64,000 bases of DNA, from contig NZ_QFFN01000002.1 of NCBI RefSeq assembly GCF_003129925.1, forward strand, positions 105,824 to 169,823. Direction: 5' to 3'. The translations under genes and the position numbers were made by a program. Position 1 is the stretch's first letter. Every line of letters starts with the position of its first letter. Under the pieces are notes generated by a model. The model was not told the origin of the DNA. It ran no database searches and saw nothing but the letters and a program-made list of their open reading frames with translations. This DNA is from Bifidobacterium catulorum (GTDB taxonomy: Bacteria > Actinomycetota > Actinomycetes > Actinomycetales > Bifidobacteriaceae). Positions 55,458 through 63,840 of this stretch are shown piece by piece.

Positions 55458-56335
55458 CCACGATGACCGCCTCGACCACGACGCCCTCCCGCAGTAACGC
55501 ACACGCCTCGCTCACTTCGCGCGCGATGCATGTCTTCCTCTTCGAGCTCAAGTCCCAACTGCGCCCGTTCCTCATCGGCACTGTCACGCTGCTCGCCGTG
55601 GCCGTCCTGCTGCTGGCCGGCGCATACCCGATCTACCGGGACTCCAAGTCGAGCGTCGAACAGGTGATCGACGGCTTCCCGCCACAGTTCGCCGCCCTGT
55701 TCGGCGTCAACGACGACGTGTTCTCCTTCGGTGGGTTCTACCGGTTCAGCTCCCTGTACCTTATGCTGACCATGGCGATCATGGCCTGCGCATGGGGCTT
55801 GGCGGTGTTCGGACGCGAGAAGCGCGCGAAGGCCACCGACTTCCTGTTCGTCATGCCGATGCCGCGCGGTGCGATTTATGCGGCCAAGCTCGCGGCCGGG
55901 CTCACGATGGTGGTCGTGGCCTCTCTGGCGTTCCTCGCCGCGGTGGCGCTGACCTACACACGATTCCGCGACGATTCCACCGCGACCTCCATCGCCTTGC
56001 CGCGGCTCATCCTCGCCGCGTCGTCGTTGCTCGGCGTGGGCGTGCTGTTCCTCGCCTTCGGTGCGCTGACCGCCGTGCTGCTGCGGCGCATCCGCAGCGT
56101 GTCCGGCATCGCCACCGCATTCGGCGTGTTCGGGTTCATGCTGGTGTCGTTGCCGGAAATGACCGGCGAGGACAAATACCGCATCATCTCACCGTTCACC
56201 TGGTTCAACGTCTCCGAGGCACTCGACCACGGCCGTTACGAAGCCGGCTATCTGGCCCTGGCCGCCGTGGTGGCCGTGGCCTGCCTGGCGGCAGGGGCCG
56301 TTGCGTACGTGCGTGGCGAGGTGAGGGCCGAGTGA
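55454..56335 (+). CDS. ABC-2 exporter permease 1
   Basis: The 293-residue protein has six membrane segments (about 38-58, 100-118, 145-170, 188-210, 220-240, 266-286) and a Ser/Thr-rich N-terminal tail. The FGREKRAKATDFLFVMPMPRGAIYAAKL loop is typical of ABC-2 permeases. Its ATG overlaps the TGA of the ATPase gene, so the subunits are co-translated. It pairs with permease 2 as a likely heterodimer. Confidence 0.85.
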   Translation: MTTMTASTTTPSRSNAHASLTSRAMHVFLFELKSQLRPFLIGTVTLLAVAVLLLAGAYPIYRDSKSSVEQVIDGFPPQFAALFGVNDDVFSFGGFYRFSSLYLMLTMAIMACAWGLAVFGREKRAKATDFLFVMPMPRGAIYAAKLAAGLTMVVVASLAFLAAVALTYTRFRDDSTATSIALPRLILAASSLLGVGVLFLAFGALTAVLLRRIRSVSGIATAFGVFGFMLVSLPEMTGEDKYRIISPFTWFNVSEALDHGRYEAGYLALAAVVAVACLAAGAVAYVRGEVRAE

Positions 56336-57237
56336 TGATGAACATGCAGGAAAAGAGGGCCGCCACTGTGAAATCCGTCTCTATGGTGAAATCCGCCACC
56401 GTGAAATCCGTTCTTGCCGTGGCCGCGCGCGAATCCAGGGCCAACGTGAAGCCGTGGCTGATATGGAGCGTGGTGATCGTCCTGTTCAACATCGCCGGCG
56501 TGATGAAGTTCGAGGGCGTCGCCGCAGGTGATCCCGACGCCGTGCGCAAGCTCACCGACGCCTTCCCGAAGGTGGCGCTCGCCGTCATGGGAATCTCCGA
56601 TCTGGACATGTCCACCTTCGCAGGGTATTACGCGGTGCTCGAATTCTATGCGGGCATCATGGCGGCCGTGTATGCCGTCGCGCTCGCCCGCAACGCGGTG
56701 CTGCGCGAGCTGACGGACGGAACCTATGAGTTCCTGTTTGTACGTCCCGTGACGCGCACCGCCATCCTTACGGCGAAGTTCGCCGCTGCGTTGGGCGATG
56801 CGGTCGCATTCGTTGCGGTCAACGTCGTCTCGTCGCTGCTGTGCCTTGGATTGCTGGGCGACGTGCGTGGACTCGACGAGGGGGCGGCCGCGATAGTGAT
56901 CTGGCGGTTCTCCGTATGGCTGTTCGCCGTGATGCTGGTGTTCGGCGCGGTCAGTGCATGCGCGGCCGCCGTGTGCCGGCGTCCGGATCGCGGTGCGGCC
57001 GCCGGCAATGCTTCGGTGATCGTGGCCTATTGCGCCGGCGTGGCGTACGACATGCTCTCCGACCACGACGCCTCGGTCGTCTTCCGGCTGCTGTCTCCGT
57101 TCCGCTATGCCACCCCGGACGAGGTGATCGACGGGCGGGCGCCCGCGGCGTTCTCCGTGCTGGCGGCGCTTATCGTGCTGGTCGGCTTCGCGACGGCGTA
57201 TGTGGCCTTCTCGCGGCGTGATCTGGCCTCCCGATGA
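56335..57237 (+). CDS. ABC-2 exporter permease 2
   Basis: The 300-residue protein has six membrane segments and the loop ELTDGTYEFLFVRPVTRTAILTAKF, which parallels permease 1. An N-terminal stretch has a short repeat (ATVKSVSMVKSATVKSVL). The stop of permease 1 shares one base with the first ATG. It completes the three-gene exporter. Confidence 0.85.
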   Translation: MMNMQEKRAATVKSVSMVKSATVKSVLAVAARESRANVKPWLIWSVVIVLFNIAGVMKFEGVAAGDPDAVRKLTDAFPKVALAVMGISDLDMSTFAGYYAVLEFYAGIMAAVYAVALARNAVLRELTDGTYEFLFVRPVTRTAILTAKFAAALGDAVAFVAVNVVSSLLCLGLLGDVRGLDEGAAAIVIWRFSVWLFAVMLVFGAVSACAAAVCRRPDRGAAAGNASVIVAYCAGVAYDMLSDHDASVVFRLLSPFRYATPDEVIDGRAPAAFSVLAALIVLVGFATAYVAFSRRDLASR

Positions 57238-57239
57238 GA

Positions 57240-57350
57240 CGCCGGCACGGGGTCGGCGGATGCCCGTGCGCCCATGTGCCGGTGTGGCAGTGTGCCGGCG
57301 CGTCAATGTGTCAGTGTGCCCGTGCGCCAATGTGTCAGTGCGCCAGCACG
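57240..57350. repeat. GTG-rich imperfect short repeats
   Basis: Irregular 8-16-bp units such as CAATGTGTCAGTGTGCCC and CAATGTGTCAGTGCGCC fill the gap between convergent genes and run slightly into the end of the next gene. Confidence 0.6.
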
Positions 57351-57841
57351 GGGATGCGGGTGTCGGGGGAGAGCGGCCCGGTCGGCAGGAATCCCGTCGG
57401 GGGCACGCGCATGAGGGCGCGGTCCCTGTCATCCATCGGATAATCGGCATAGGCGCAGATGCGGTGCTGACCGTACCCGACCCGGTACCGACCGTCATCC
57501 GTTCTGATTGCCTCCACACTGGGGTCGCCGTAGCCGAACCACATTTCCAGGAACGTGCGTTCACGCACCGAGGGCACGTCGAACTCCAGTTCGGGATTGG
57601 CTTCCGGCCGCCGTTCCAGACGGTTCGCCGCCTCGCCGATTTGATCGCGAATGACATGCCAATCCATGGCGTCCCATTGCAGGCGGTTGTATTCCTCGTG
57701 CCTGCTCGGCCAGAAGTCGTCGTCGAAATTGCCGTCGTATGGTTCCGGCGCCTGCGGGAATTCGAGACTTCCCAGCGGTATGGTCTGCCATACCGCGTTG
57801 GAACCGATGTCGTTGTTGGCCGTCAAGGAGAACGTGCCCAT
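57335..57841 (-). CDS. Uncharacterised protein (168 aa)
   Basis: The soluble, acidic protein has no recognised family. Its C-terminal half reads RTDDGRYRVGYGQHRICAYADYP, whose G-x-HR-x-x-A pattern faintly recalls ParB/Srx-type folds, not enough for a call. The start is the ATG at 57841, with GGAGGG upstream; a longer frame lacks a site. The last residues are encoded by the GTG-rich repeat, which may have altered the C terminus. Confidence 0.6.
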   Translation of the reverse strand: MGTFSLTANNDIGSNAVWQTIPLGSLEFPQAPEPYDGNFDDDFWPSRHEEYNRLQWDAMDWHVIRDQIGEAANRLERRPEANPELEFDVPSVRERTFLEMWFGYGDPSVEAIRTDDGRYRVGYGQHRICAYADYPMDDRDRALMRVPPTGFLPTGPLSPDTRIPVLAH

Positions 57842-57942
57842 TGTGAAACCCTCCACCACCCTGATGATCGTTCGGGCCGCGGGCACTCAGTTATGCGTCG
57901 TGGCCGGCCGACGTGGTTACATCCCGCGCCAGCGATATTTCA

Positions 57943-58632
57943 TTATATGGATAATTGTCTACTATTTGATTCTGTGATGTCGAGCCGGCTTCTTGTCTGA
58001 CGGGCCGACTCAAATAGGACCGCCCGAAGTCCCGCCTGTTCGGCGCCTTCGACGTTGTAGGGCGAGTCGTCCACGAATACGGTCCGCGAGCGGTCCAGAC
58101 CGAACCGTTCCACCGCCAGATCGAAGATGGCCGCTTCGGGTTTCTTCACTCCTTCGAGCCCCGACACCACGATGCCGTCCAGCATGTCGAGGACGCCGCC
58201 CATCCGCCGCCGCATGATCGGCCAGGTGTCGTGCCCCCAATTGGTCAGTCCCCATACGCCGACGCCGGAGGACTTCAGGTCCGCCAGCAGCTCCGGCATT
58301 CCGGGGATCGCGCCGGCCAATGTCCTGTCGACGTTCACGGTGTACGCGCGCATCCGCAGGCCGAGGCGTGCCCCGTACTCGCGTTCATAATCGTCGATCA
58401 GCGTGTCGTAGTCCATGCCGCCGTCGTGCAGGTCGTCGAAATACATGAAGCCGCAATGATCGTCCGGGGCGAGGAAATCATCTATCTCCTCGTTGGCGAA
58501 CAGGCCCTCCAGCGCCCGTCGCGGCTGCCAATCGACAAGCACTCCGCACAGGTCGAAGATCACATCCGTCACGCCGACGTCGGCCGTGGTTTCGCTGGCC
58601 ATGGTTCCGTCAACCGTGGTTTCGTCGACCAT
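57943..58632 (-). CDS. HAD-family hydrolase (YihX-like)
   Basis: The 229-residue protein has HAD motif I VIFDLCGVLVDW (about 24-35), where Cys replaces the usual second Asp or Gly as in the FDLGGVLxD branch. Motif II is WGLTNWG, motif III KKPEAAIFD and motif IV VFVDDSPYNVEGA. It probably dephosphorylates a sugar phosphate or similar small molecule. An N-terminal Thr-rich stretch of about 20 residues includes a second possible start (M11). Confidence 0.82.
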   Translation of the reverse strand: MVDETTVDGTMASETTADVGVTDVIFDLCGVLVDWQPRRALEGLFANEEIDDFLAPDDHCGFMYFDDLHDGGMDYDTLIDDYEREYGARLGLRMRAYTVNVDRTLAGAIPGMPELLADLKSSGVGVWGLTNWGHDTWPIMRRRMGGVLDMLDGIVVSGLEGVKKPEAAIFDLAVERFGLDRSRTVFVDDSPYNVEGAEQAGLRAVLFESARQTRSRLDITESNSRQLSI

Positions 58633-58769
58633 CGCCTGCCGCCTTTCCGACGATATCGGCCCTCAATCGTCCCATAATCGTCCCGGATATTGAAACGATG
58701 ATTGATTATAGGGATTCGCGGAGTCTGCTGTGCGGCCGTCTCGGGAGCCGGACGGAATGCGCGCGCCGC

Positions 58770-60017
58770 CTATGCGTGGGCGAGCCGGAGTTCGATGGCC
58801 AGTCGGTAGTAGTCGATGAGATGGTCGACCACCTTGGGCCAGGTGCGGCCCTGGATCGAGGTGAACCCGTTGTCGGCGATCGTGCGCCGGAAATCCTCAT
58901 CCGATATCACACGTTTCACGCAGTCCCGCAACGCCTTGTCGTTCTGCGGGGAGAACAGCAGACCGTCCCGACCGGAGTCGATGAGGTCGAGCGGCCCGCC
59001 GCTGGCAGGCGCGATCACCGGCAGCCGGCTCGCCATGGCCTCCTGTATCGTCTGGCCGAACGTCTCCTGGTTGCCGGTGTGCACGAACACATCCAACGCG
59101 GCGTAGGCGTCGGCCAGATCGTCGCCGTGCAGCATGCCGGTGAAGATGGCGTACGGCATGAGCTTGCGCAGGTCGTCTCCGCAAGGCCCGTCGCCGACTA
59201 TCACCAGCTGGATGCCGAGCCCCATCAGGCAGGTGAGGCGGTCGACCTGCTTCTCCGGGGCGAGGCGGCCCACATAGCCGACGACCGGCAGCTCGCCATG
59301 GCGGCTCCACCGTTCGTGCAGCTCGCGGACGCGCTCGAACCCCCGGCGCGCGGGGTTGAACAACTGCGAATCGACGCCGCGCCCCCACGGATGGATCAGC
59401 GACGGGTCGACGCCGAACGATTCGAGCCGCTGACGGGCCTGCTCGGTCGGCGTGAGCGTGATGGTGGCCTTGTTGTGCAGCTTCGCCATGCGGTCGGCCA
59501 GGATCTGTTCGGCGGTGTCTCCCGCGGACTTGCTTACCTTGCGCAGCCAGCCCGTGTGCTTCGGCGCCACGGTGTCGGCGATGCCGTCGATGGTCTGGCG
59601 GGCGAACCGCCGCGCATACTGCGCCACGTCGGTCTGGTAGACGGCCACCGTGGGCACGCCCATGTCCTCGCCGGCGATCAGCGCCGCATGGCCGAGGCGG
59701 GATATCGGCGCGGCGATGTGGATGACGTCCGGCCGCTCGCCCGACTCGATCATGTCGATGACGGTGCTTTTCATCGGTATGGCGACGTTGAAGTTCTGCA
59801 CCGGCCACGAGGTGACGGTGTCTACTTGGTATCCCTCGAACATCCCGGACTCCGGCGCCGGCTGCGGGGAGATGACGTGCGCGGCGAAATCCCGTTGCCT
59901 GAATCGGCGGAGCACGTGTTTCACGCTGTTGCTCACGCCGTTGGTCTGCTCCAGTGACGACTCGCTCACCACGAGCACGCGCAACGGCCGCTGTTCGTCG
60001 GCATCAATCCCAACCAT
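58770..60017 (-). CDS. GT4-family glycosyltransferase (mannosyltransferase-like)
   Basis: The 415-residue GT-B enzyme has an N-terminal acceptor domain (VLVVSESSLEQTNGVSNSVKHV) and a C-terminal donor domain with GYVGRLAPEKQVDRL (about 245) and the E-x7-E motif in QETFGQTIQEAMASRLPVIAPASGGP (about 330-355). It resembles actinobacterial MgtA/PimB-like enzymes that glycosylate membrane lipids, but the donor and acceptor are not certain. TAGACT ends 7 bases before the ATG with no ribosome site (leaderless). Confidence 0.87.
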   Translation of the reverse strand: MVGIDADEQRPLRVLVVSESSLEQTNGVSNSVKHVLRRFRQRDFAAHVISPQPAPESGMFEGYQVDTVTSWPVQNFNVAIPMKSTVIDMIESGERPDVIHIAAPISRLGHAALIAGEDMGVPTVAVYQTDVAQYARRFARQTIDGIADTVAPKHTGWLRKVSKSAGDTAEQILADRMAKLHNKATITLTPTEQARQRLESFGVDPSLIHPWGRGVDSQLFNPARRGFERVRELHERWSRHGELPVVGYVGRLAPEKQVDRLTCLMGLGIQLVIVGDGPCGDDLRKLMPYAIFTGMLHGDDLADAYAALDVFVHTGNQETFGQTIQEAMASRLPVIAPASGGPLDLIDSGRDGLLFSPQNDKALRDCVKRVISDEDFRRTIADNGFTSIQGRTWPKVVDHLIDYYRLAIELRLAHA

Positions 60018-60051
60018 GCAAGCCAGTCTAGGGGCGTCGGTCCTGTTCGGA

Positions 60052-60076
60052 GGCTGAGTTTCGACGAAGTTCAGCC
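60052..60076. promoter_or_regulatory. Inverted repeat upstream of the GT4 gene
   Basis: The arms GGCTGA and TCAGCC enclose TTCG-a-CGAA, giving a nearly continuous 25-base dyad 35 bases upstream of the GT4 start. It is a possible operator. The remaining 200 bases to the next gene show nothing else. Confidence 0.35.
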
Positions 60077-60300
60077 AAAGTTGTCGGAGGCGTCGGCTTT
60101 CGCGGCAATATGTCGTTCGTGTTCTTCGGGAGACCGAACGGCGTGGGCGTCGGCACCATCGCGGTCGCGAACGGACGGACGGTCCTTCCGGGATCGGCGG
60201 GTGACGACGGATCCCTTCGCCTTCGGCGGAGGTCCAAAAAGATGCCTCGAATAGCGGACGTCGGGGTTTTCGTCGCATGATTGGGTGTAAGTTCGGACGC

Positions 60301-61266
60301 ATGACCGATTTCGCCGCCGATCGCAACGACCTTGCCGACCTTGCCGTATGCGCCGAATCAGTGGGATTCTGGCGTGACCGTCGCCTTATCCTCGCCGATG
60401 TGAACCTGCGTATTCGCCGTGGGGAGAAGTGGATTCTGTTCGGGCCGAACGGCATCGGCAAATCCACGCTGATCGCCATGATGAGCCTGCGGCAGTTTCC
60501 CAACGTCGGCAGGCTGTCCCTGCTGGGCCATCGTCCCGGAGGCATCGACAGGTTCGCGTCCGGAGGGCGCATAGCGCTCGCGTCGTCCGCGGTCGGACGC
60601 GAGGTGGCGCCGCCGGCCGACCCCATCGACGTGATAGTGGACGCCGCACCGGTCCGCGCCGTGCCCGAGGACCAGGGCGACTCCGCCGACATGGTGGAGC
60701 TGACGGCGCGGAGCGAGAGCCGTCGACGCGACTGCGCCGAATACGACCGCGCATACGGGCTGATGGAACGGTTCGGCATCGAATACCTCGCCGGCAAACG
60801 CATGGCAGGTCTGTCCGAGGGCGAGCGCACCCGCGTGCTCATCTGCCGCAACCTCATGTCGGACGCCGAACTGATGATCTTCGACGAGCCGACGACCGGC
60901 ATGGACCTCGGCGGCAGGGAGCTCGTCGTGCGTGAACTCGGACGGCTGGGGGATGGCGGTGCCGGGGCCGTGGACGCCGGTGCGGACGGCCGTACCGTCA
61001 TCCTCGTCACCCATCAGCTTGAGGAGATTCCCGCCGGATTCGACCATCTTGCGCTCATGGGGCGCATGCCCGAGCCGCGGTACCGCGAATACCTGGCCGC
61101 TCATCCGAGTATCTATGCGCCCGACGAAGGCAATCCCATGCCGGGCACGGTGCTGTACACGGGTGGTCTCGAAGGCGGATTCACCTCCGAAAATCTCAGC
61201 GCCATGTTCGGATTCCCCATCACCGTCCACCACGACGGTGCGCGTTGGTCGGCGTTCCGCGCGTAG
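60301..61266 (+). CDS. Stand-alone ABC ATPase
   Basis: The 321-residue single-domain ABC ATPase has Walker A G48-PNGIGKS55, signature GLSEGERTRVLIC, Walker B LMIFDEPTTGMD and H-loop LVTHQLEEIPAGFDHLALM. The EEIPAGFDH segment resembles YlmA/ModF-type ATPases. No permease gene is adjacent, so its partner or role is unclear. The start is the ATG at 60301: TAAGTT ends 7 bases upstream, while an earlier in-frame ATG at 60277 has nothing. Confidence 0.8.
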   Translation: MTDFAADRNDLADLAVCAESVGFWRDRRLILADVNLRIRRGEKWILFGPNGIGKSTLIAMMSLRQFPNVGRLSLLGHRPGGIDRFASGGRIALASSAVGREVAPPADPIDVIVDAAPVRAVPEDQGDSADMVELTARSESRRRDCAEYDRAYGLMERFGIEYLAGKRMAGLSEGERTRVLICRNLMSDAELMIFDEPTTGMDLGGRELVVRELGRLGDGGAGAVDAGADGRTVILVTHQLEEIPAGFDHLALMGRMPEPRYREYLAAHPSIYAPDEGNPMPGTVLYTGGLEGGFTSENLSAMFGFPITVHHDGARWSAFRA

Positions 61267-61312
61267 CGGGGGCGCGGGGCGGTTCCGGGCGGCGTCGGCG
61301 TGTCCGATTTGC

Positions 61313-61330
61313 GTTCAACCATGGTTGAAC
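61313..61330. promoter_or_regulatory. 18-bp perfect palindrome upstream of the aldo/keto reductase gene
   Basis: GTTCAACCATGGTTGAAC is fully symmetric. TATATT lies 4 bases downstream (61335-61340), so the site would cover the -35 region of a promoter for the reductase gene. TetR- or MarR-type repression is a reasonable guess. Confidence 0.5.
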
Positions 61331-61478
61331 CGCGTATATTGAATATGGGATGTGAGCGCGCACGACCTCCCATGCCGGCACGTCGCCGATGGCGTCGGCA
61401 GCCGGGCGCGAGATTATGTGCCGCAGGACGTCGCGGTATATGCCATATGCCATAGGCCATGAAAACAAGGAGTACGCC

Positions 61479-62456
61479 ATGAAATACCGTCGTGTAGGAA
61501 AATCGGGCCTCAAGATCAGCGAGATCGCCCTCGGCAGTTGGGTGACCGACCTCAAGGGCTCCGCGCAGGAGGACGTCGCCCGCCAGACCATCAAACTGGC
61601 CTATGATTCCGGCGTCAACTTCTTCGACTGCGCCGACGCCTACTCGGCCGGCGCCGCCGAACGCTTCTTCGGCGAGGTGTTCAAGGACTATCCGCGCAAG
61701 GAGCTCGTGCTCTCCAGCAAGGTGTACTTCCCGACCGGCGACGGCGTCAACGACCGGGGGCTGAGCCGCAAGCACATCTTCGAAAGCATCGACCAGACGC
61801 TGAAGAACATGCGGACCGACTACATCGACATGTACTTCTGCCACCGGTTCGACGAGACCACCGACCTCACCGAGACGCTGCGCGCCATGAGTGACCTCGT
61901 CGCCCAGGGCAAGGTGCTCTACTACGGCGTCTCCGAGGAATGGGGCGGCGCCCGCCTGGAGGAGGCCCAGCGCATCATCGACCGCTACAACCTGTATCCG
62001 ATCACCGTGGTGCAGCCGCAGTACAACCTCAACGACCGCTACATCGAGCATGAGATCATGGGCGAATGCCGCCGTCACGGCATCGGCATCACCACGTTCT
62101 CGCCGCTCGCCCAGGGACTGCTCACCGGCAAGTACCGCAAGGGCCAGCCGCTGCCCGAAGGCTCCCGCGCCACCTGGCAGGCCGACCACCAGATCAACGA
62201 CCTGCTCACCGACGAGAACCTCGATCAGGTGGAACGGCTGCGCGGCGTGGCCGAGGAGCTCGGCACCAACCTGCCCATCCTCTCGATGGCGTGGATCCTG
62301 CAGCATCCCGAGATCAGCTGCGTGATCGCCGGCGCCAGCAAGCCCAGCCAGCTGGAGAACAACCTCAAGGCCTCCGGATTCGAGATTCCCGCCGACGCGA
62401 TGGCCGAGATCGACCGCATCACAGGCTTCCACCGTTTCGAGCGCCACGTCGGCTGA
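61479..62456 (+). CDS. Aldo/keto reductase
   Basis: The 325-residue TIM-barrel NADPH oxidoreductase has the catalytic tetrad D50, Y55, K81 and H122 (NFFDCADAYSAG, LSSKVYF, MYFCHRFD). It resembles the YghZ / potassium-channel beta-subunit branch, which reduces aldehydes such as methylglyoxal. AAGGAG precedes the ATG. The 5' region of about 140 bases carries a perfect palindrome, so the gene is probably inducible. An alcohol dehydrogenase gene follows on the same strand. Confidence 0.9.
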   Translation: MKYRRVGKSGLKISEIALGSWVTDLKGSAQEDVARQTIKLAYDSGVNFFDCADAYSAGAAERFFGEVFKDYPRKELVLSSKVYFPTGDGVNDRGLSRKHIFESIDQTLKNMRTDYIDMYFCHRFDETTDLTETLRAMSDLVAQGKVLYYGVSEEWGGARLEEAQRIIDRYNLYPITVVQPQYNLNDRYIEHEIMGECRRHGIGITTFSPLAQGLLTGKYRKGQPLPEGSRATWQADHQINDLLTDENLDQVERLRGVAEELGTNLPILSMAWILQHPEISCVIAGASKPSQLENNLKASGFEIPADAMAEIDRITGFHRFERHVG

Positions 62457-62490
62457 GCCCGGCAGGCCTCCCGCGTGTCGCCGGTTTACT

Positions 62491-62502
62491 TCAAGCGCTT
62501 GA
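62491..62502. promoter_or_regulatory. Palindrome TCAAGCGCTTGA upstream of the alcohol dehydrogenase gene
   Basis: It sits within ACTTCAAGCGCTTGAGG, similar in shape to MerR-family sites that control aldehyde-stress genes. No regulator gene is adjacent. Confidence 0.4.
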
Positions 62503-62587
62503 GGGCCGTAGCGTGGAATCCGAGGGGTGCGGAGTGGGCTCCCCGCTCCCGTGAACCGTTCCCGAGAAGCGAAGATGGAGGAACACC

Positions 62588-63631
62588 ATGACCGAAACGA
62601 TGAAGGCCGCGATTTTCGAAGGCCCTGGCAAGATGGCCGTCCGCGAGGTGCCGAAGGCCCGTATCGAAGCCGACGGCGATGCCGTGGTGCGTGTTGTCCG
62701 CGCATGTGTGTGCGGCTCGGACCTGTGGTACTTCCGCGGGCTTTCCCCGCACGCCGCGAACAGCCAGATCGGCCACGAATCCATCGGTGTGGTCGAGGAG
62801 GTCGGCCCGGCCGTCGGAAGCGTCAAGCCCGGCGACTTCGTGGTGCTGCCGTTCCCCTACAGCTGCGGCGAATGCCCGGTGTGCAGGGCCGGCTTTGAAT
62901 CGGTGTGCCCCCACGGCGGCTACTTCGGTGCCAGCCAGGCCGAATACGTGCGTGTGCCCGAGGCCGACGGCACGTGCGTGCCGGTGCCCGGCTCTCCCGA
63001 GGACTATGACGACGCCACGCTCGCCTCGCTGCTCACCATCGCCGACGTGATGTCCACCGGCTACCATGCCGCCGTCTCCGCCGAGGTCAAGCCCGGAAGC
63101 ACCGCCGTGGTGATGGGCGACGGCGCCGTCGGCCTGTGCGGCGTGATCTCCGCGAGGATGCTCGGCGCCCGGCGCATCATCGCCATGAGCCGCCACGACG
63201 ACCGCGCCGCGCTCGCCCGCGAATTCGGCGCCACCGACATCGTCGCCGAACGCGACCAGGCCGCCATCGACAAGGTGCTCGACATGACCGGCGGCTACGG
63301 CGCCGACGCCGTGCTCGAATGCGTGGGCTCCAAGCAGTCGTTCGACACGGCTCTGGGACTGATCCGCCGCGGCGGCGTCATCGGCCGCGTCGGCCTGCCG
63401 CATGATGTGGAGATCAGCGCCGAAGGCACGTTCTACGGCAACATCGGCATCAAGGGCGGCCCGGCGCCGGTGCGCCACTACGACATCGACTCCGGTCTGC
63501 TCGACGCCGTGCTGAACCACGACATCGACCCCGGCCGCGTATTCACCGCCGAATACGACCTCGACCACATCCAGGACGCCTACGAGGCCATGGACCGGCG
63601 CAAGGTCATCAAGGCACTGATCCGCTTCTGA
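62588..63631 (+). CDS. Zinc-dependent alcohol dehydrogenase
   Basis: The 347-residue medium-chain dehydrogenase has catalytic zinc ligands C42 and H63-E64 (GHESIG). The structural zinc site has four cysteines at 92, 95, 98 and 106 (CGECPVC...C). The Rossmann motif is VVMGDGAVGLCGVISARMLG (about 177-196), with ARRIIAMSRHDDR suggesting NADP use. The substrate is unknown. GGAG precedes the ATG. With the upstream aldo/keto reductase it may form an aldehyde-handling pair, each with its own palindromic site. Confidence 0.9.
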   Translation: MTETMKAAIFEGPGKMAVREVPKARIEADGDAVVRVVRACVCGSDLWYFRGLSPHAANSQIGHESIGVVEEVGPAVGSVKPGDFVVLPFPYSCGECPVCRAGFESVCPHGGYFGASQAEYVRVPEADGTCVPVPGSPEDYDDATLASLLTIADVMSTGYHAAVSAEVKPGSTAVVMGDGAVGLCGVISARMLGARRIIAMSRHDDRAALAREFGATDIVAERDQAAIDKVLDMTGGYGADAVLECVGSKQSFDTALGLIRRGGVIGRVGLPHDVEISAEGTFYGNIGIKGGPAPVRHYDIDSGLLDAVLNHDIDPGRVFTAEYDLDHIQDAYEAMDRRKVIKALIRF

Positions 63632-63644
63632 CGGCCGATTGGTT

Positions 63645-63672
63645 GGCGGACGATACCGGGGTTTCGTCCGCC
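63645..63672. terminator. Hairpin after the alcohol dehydrogenase gene
   Basis: GGCGGACGA / TCGTCCGCC arms around a 10-base loop; no T tract. Confidence 0.55.
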
Positions 63673-63706
63673 GTGGTCATGGTCCATTGTCAACCGTGTT
63701 CTGTAT

Positions 63707-63840
63707 TTACTGCTTCAACAGGTCGGCGATGGTGAGTTCGTCTTTCTGCTCAGGTTTGTGGATTCTTCGATACTCCAGTAAGCAGTGGCATAGTTCGTCG
63801 GCGTCCGACCAATAACCCCGCAGGAAAGCTTCGTTTTTAA
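63707..63840 (-). pseudogene. C-terminal remnant of a gene cut by an insertion sequence
   Basis: On the minus strand an open frame without start codon encodes about 43 residues ending in KPEQKDELTIADLLKQ and a TAA at 63709-63707. The frame continues rightward only into the insertion-sequence end. Composition looks coding (NEAFLRGYWSDADELCHCLL), but no family is recognised. It is probably the 3' end of a gene interrupted at 63840/63841. Confidence 0.55.
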
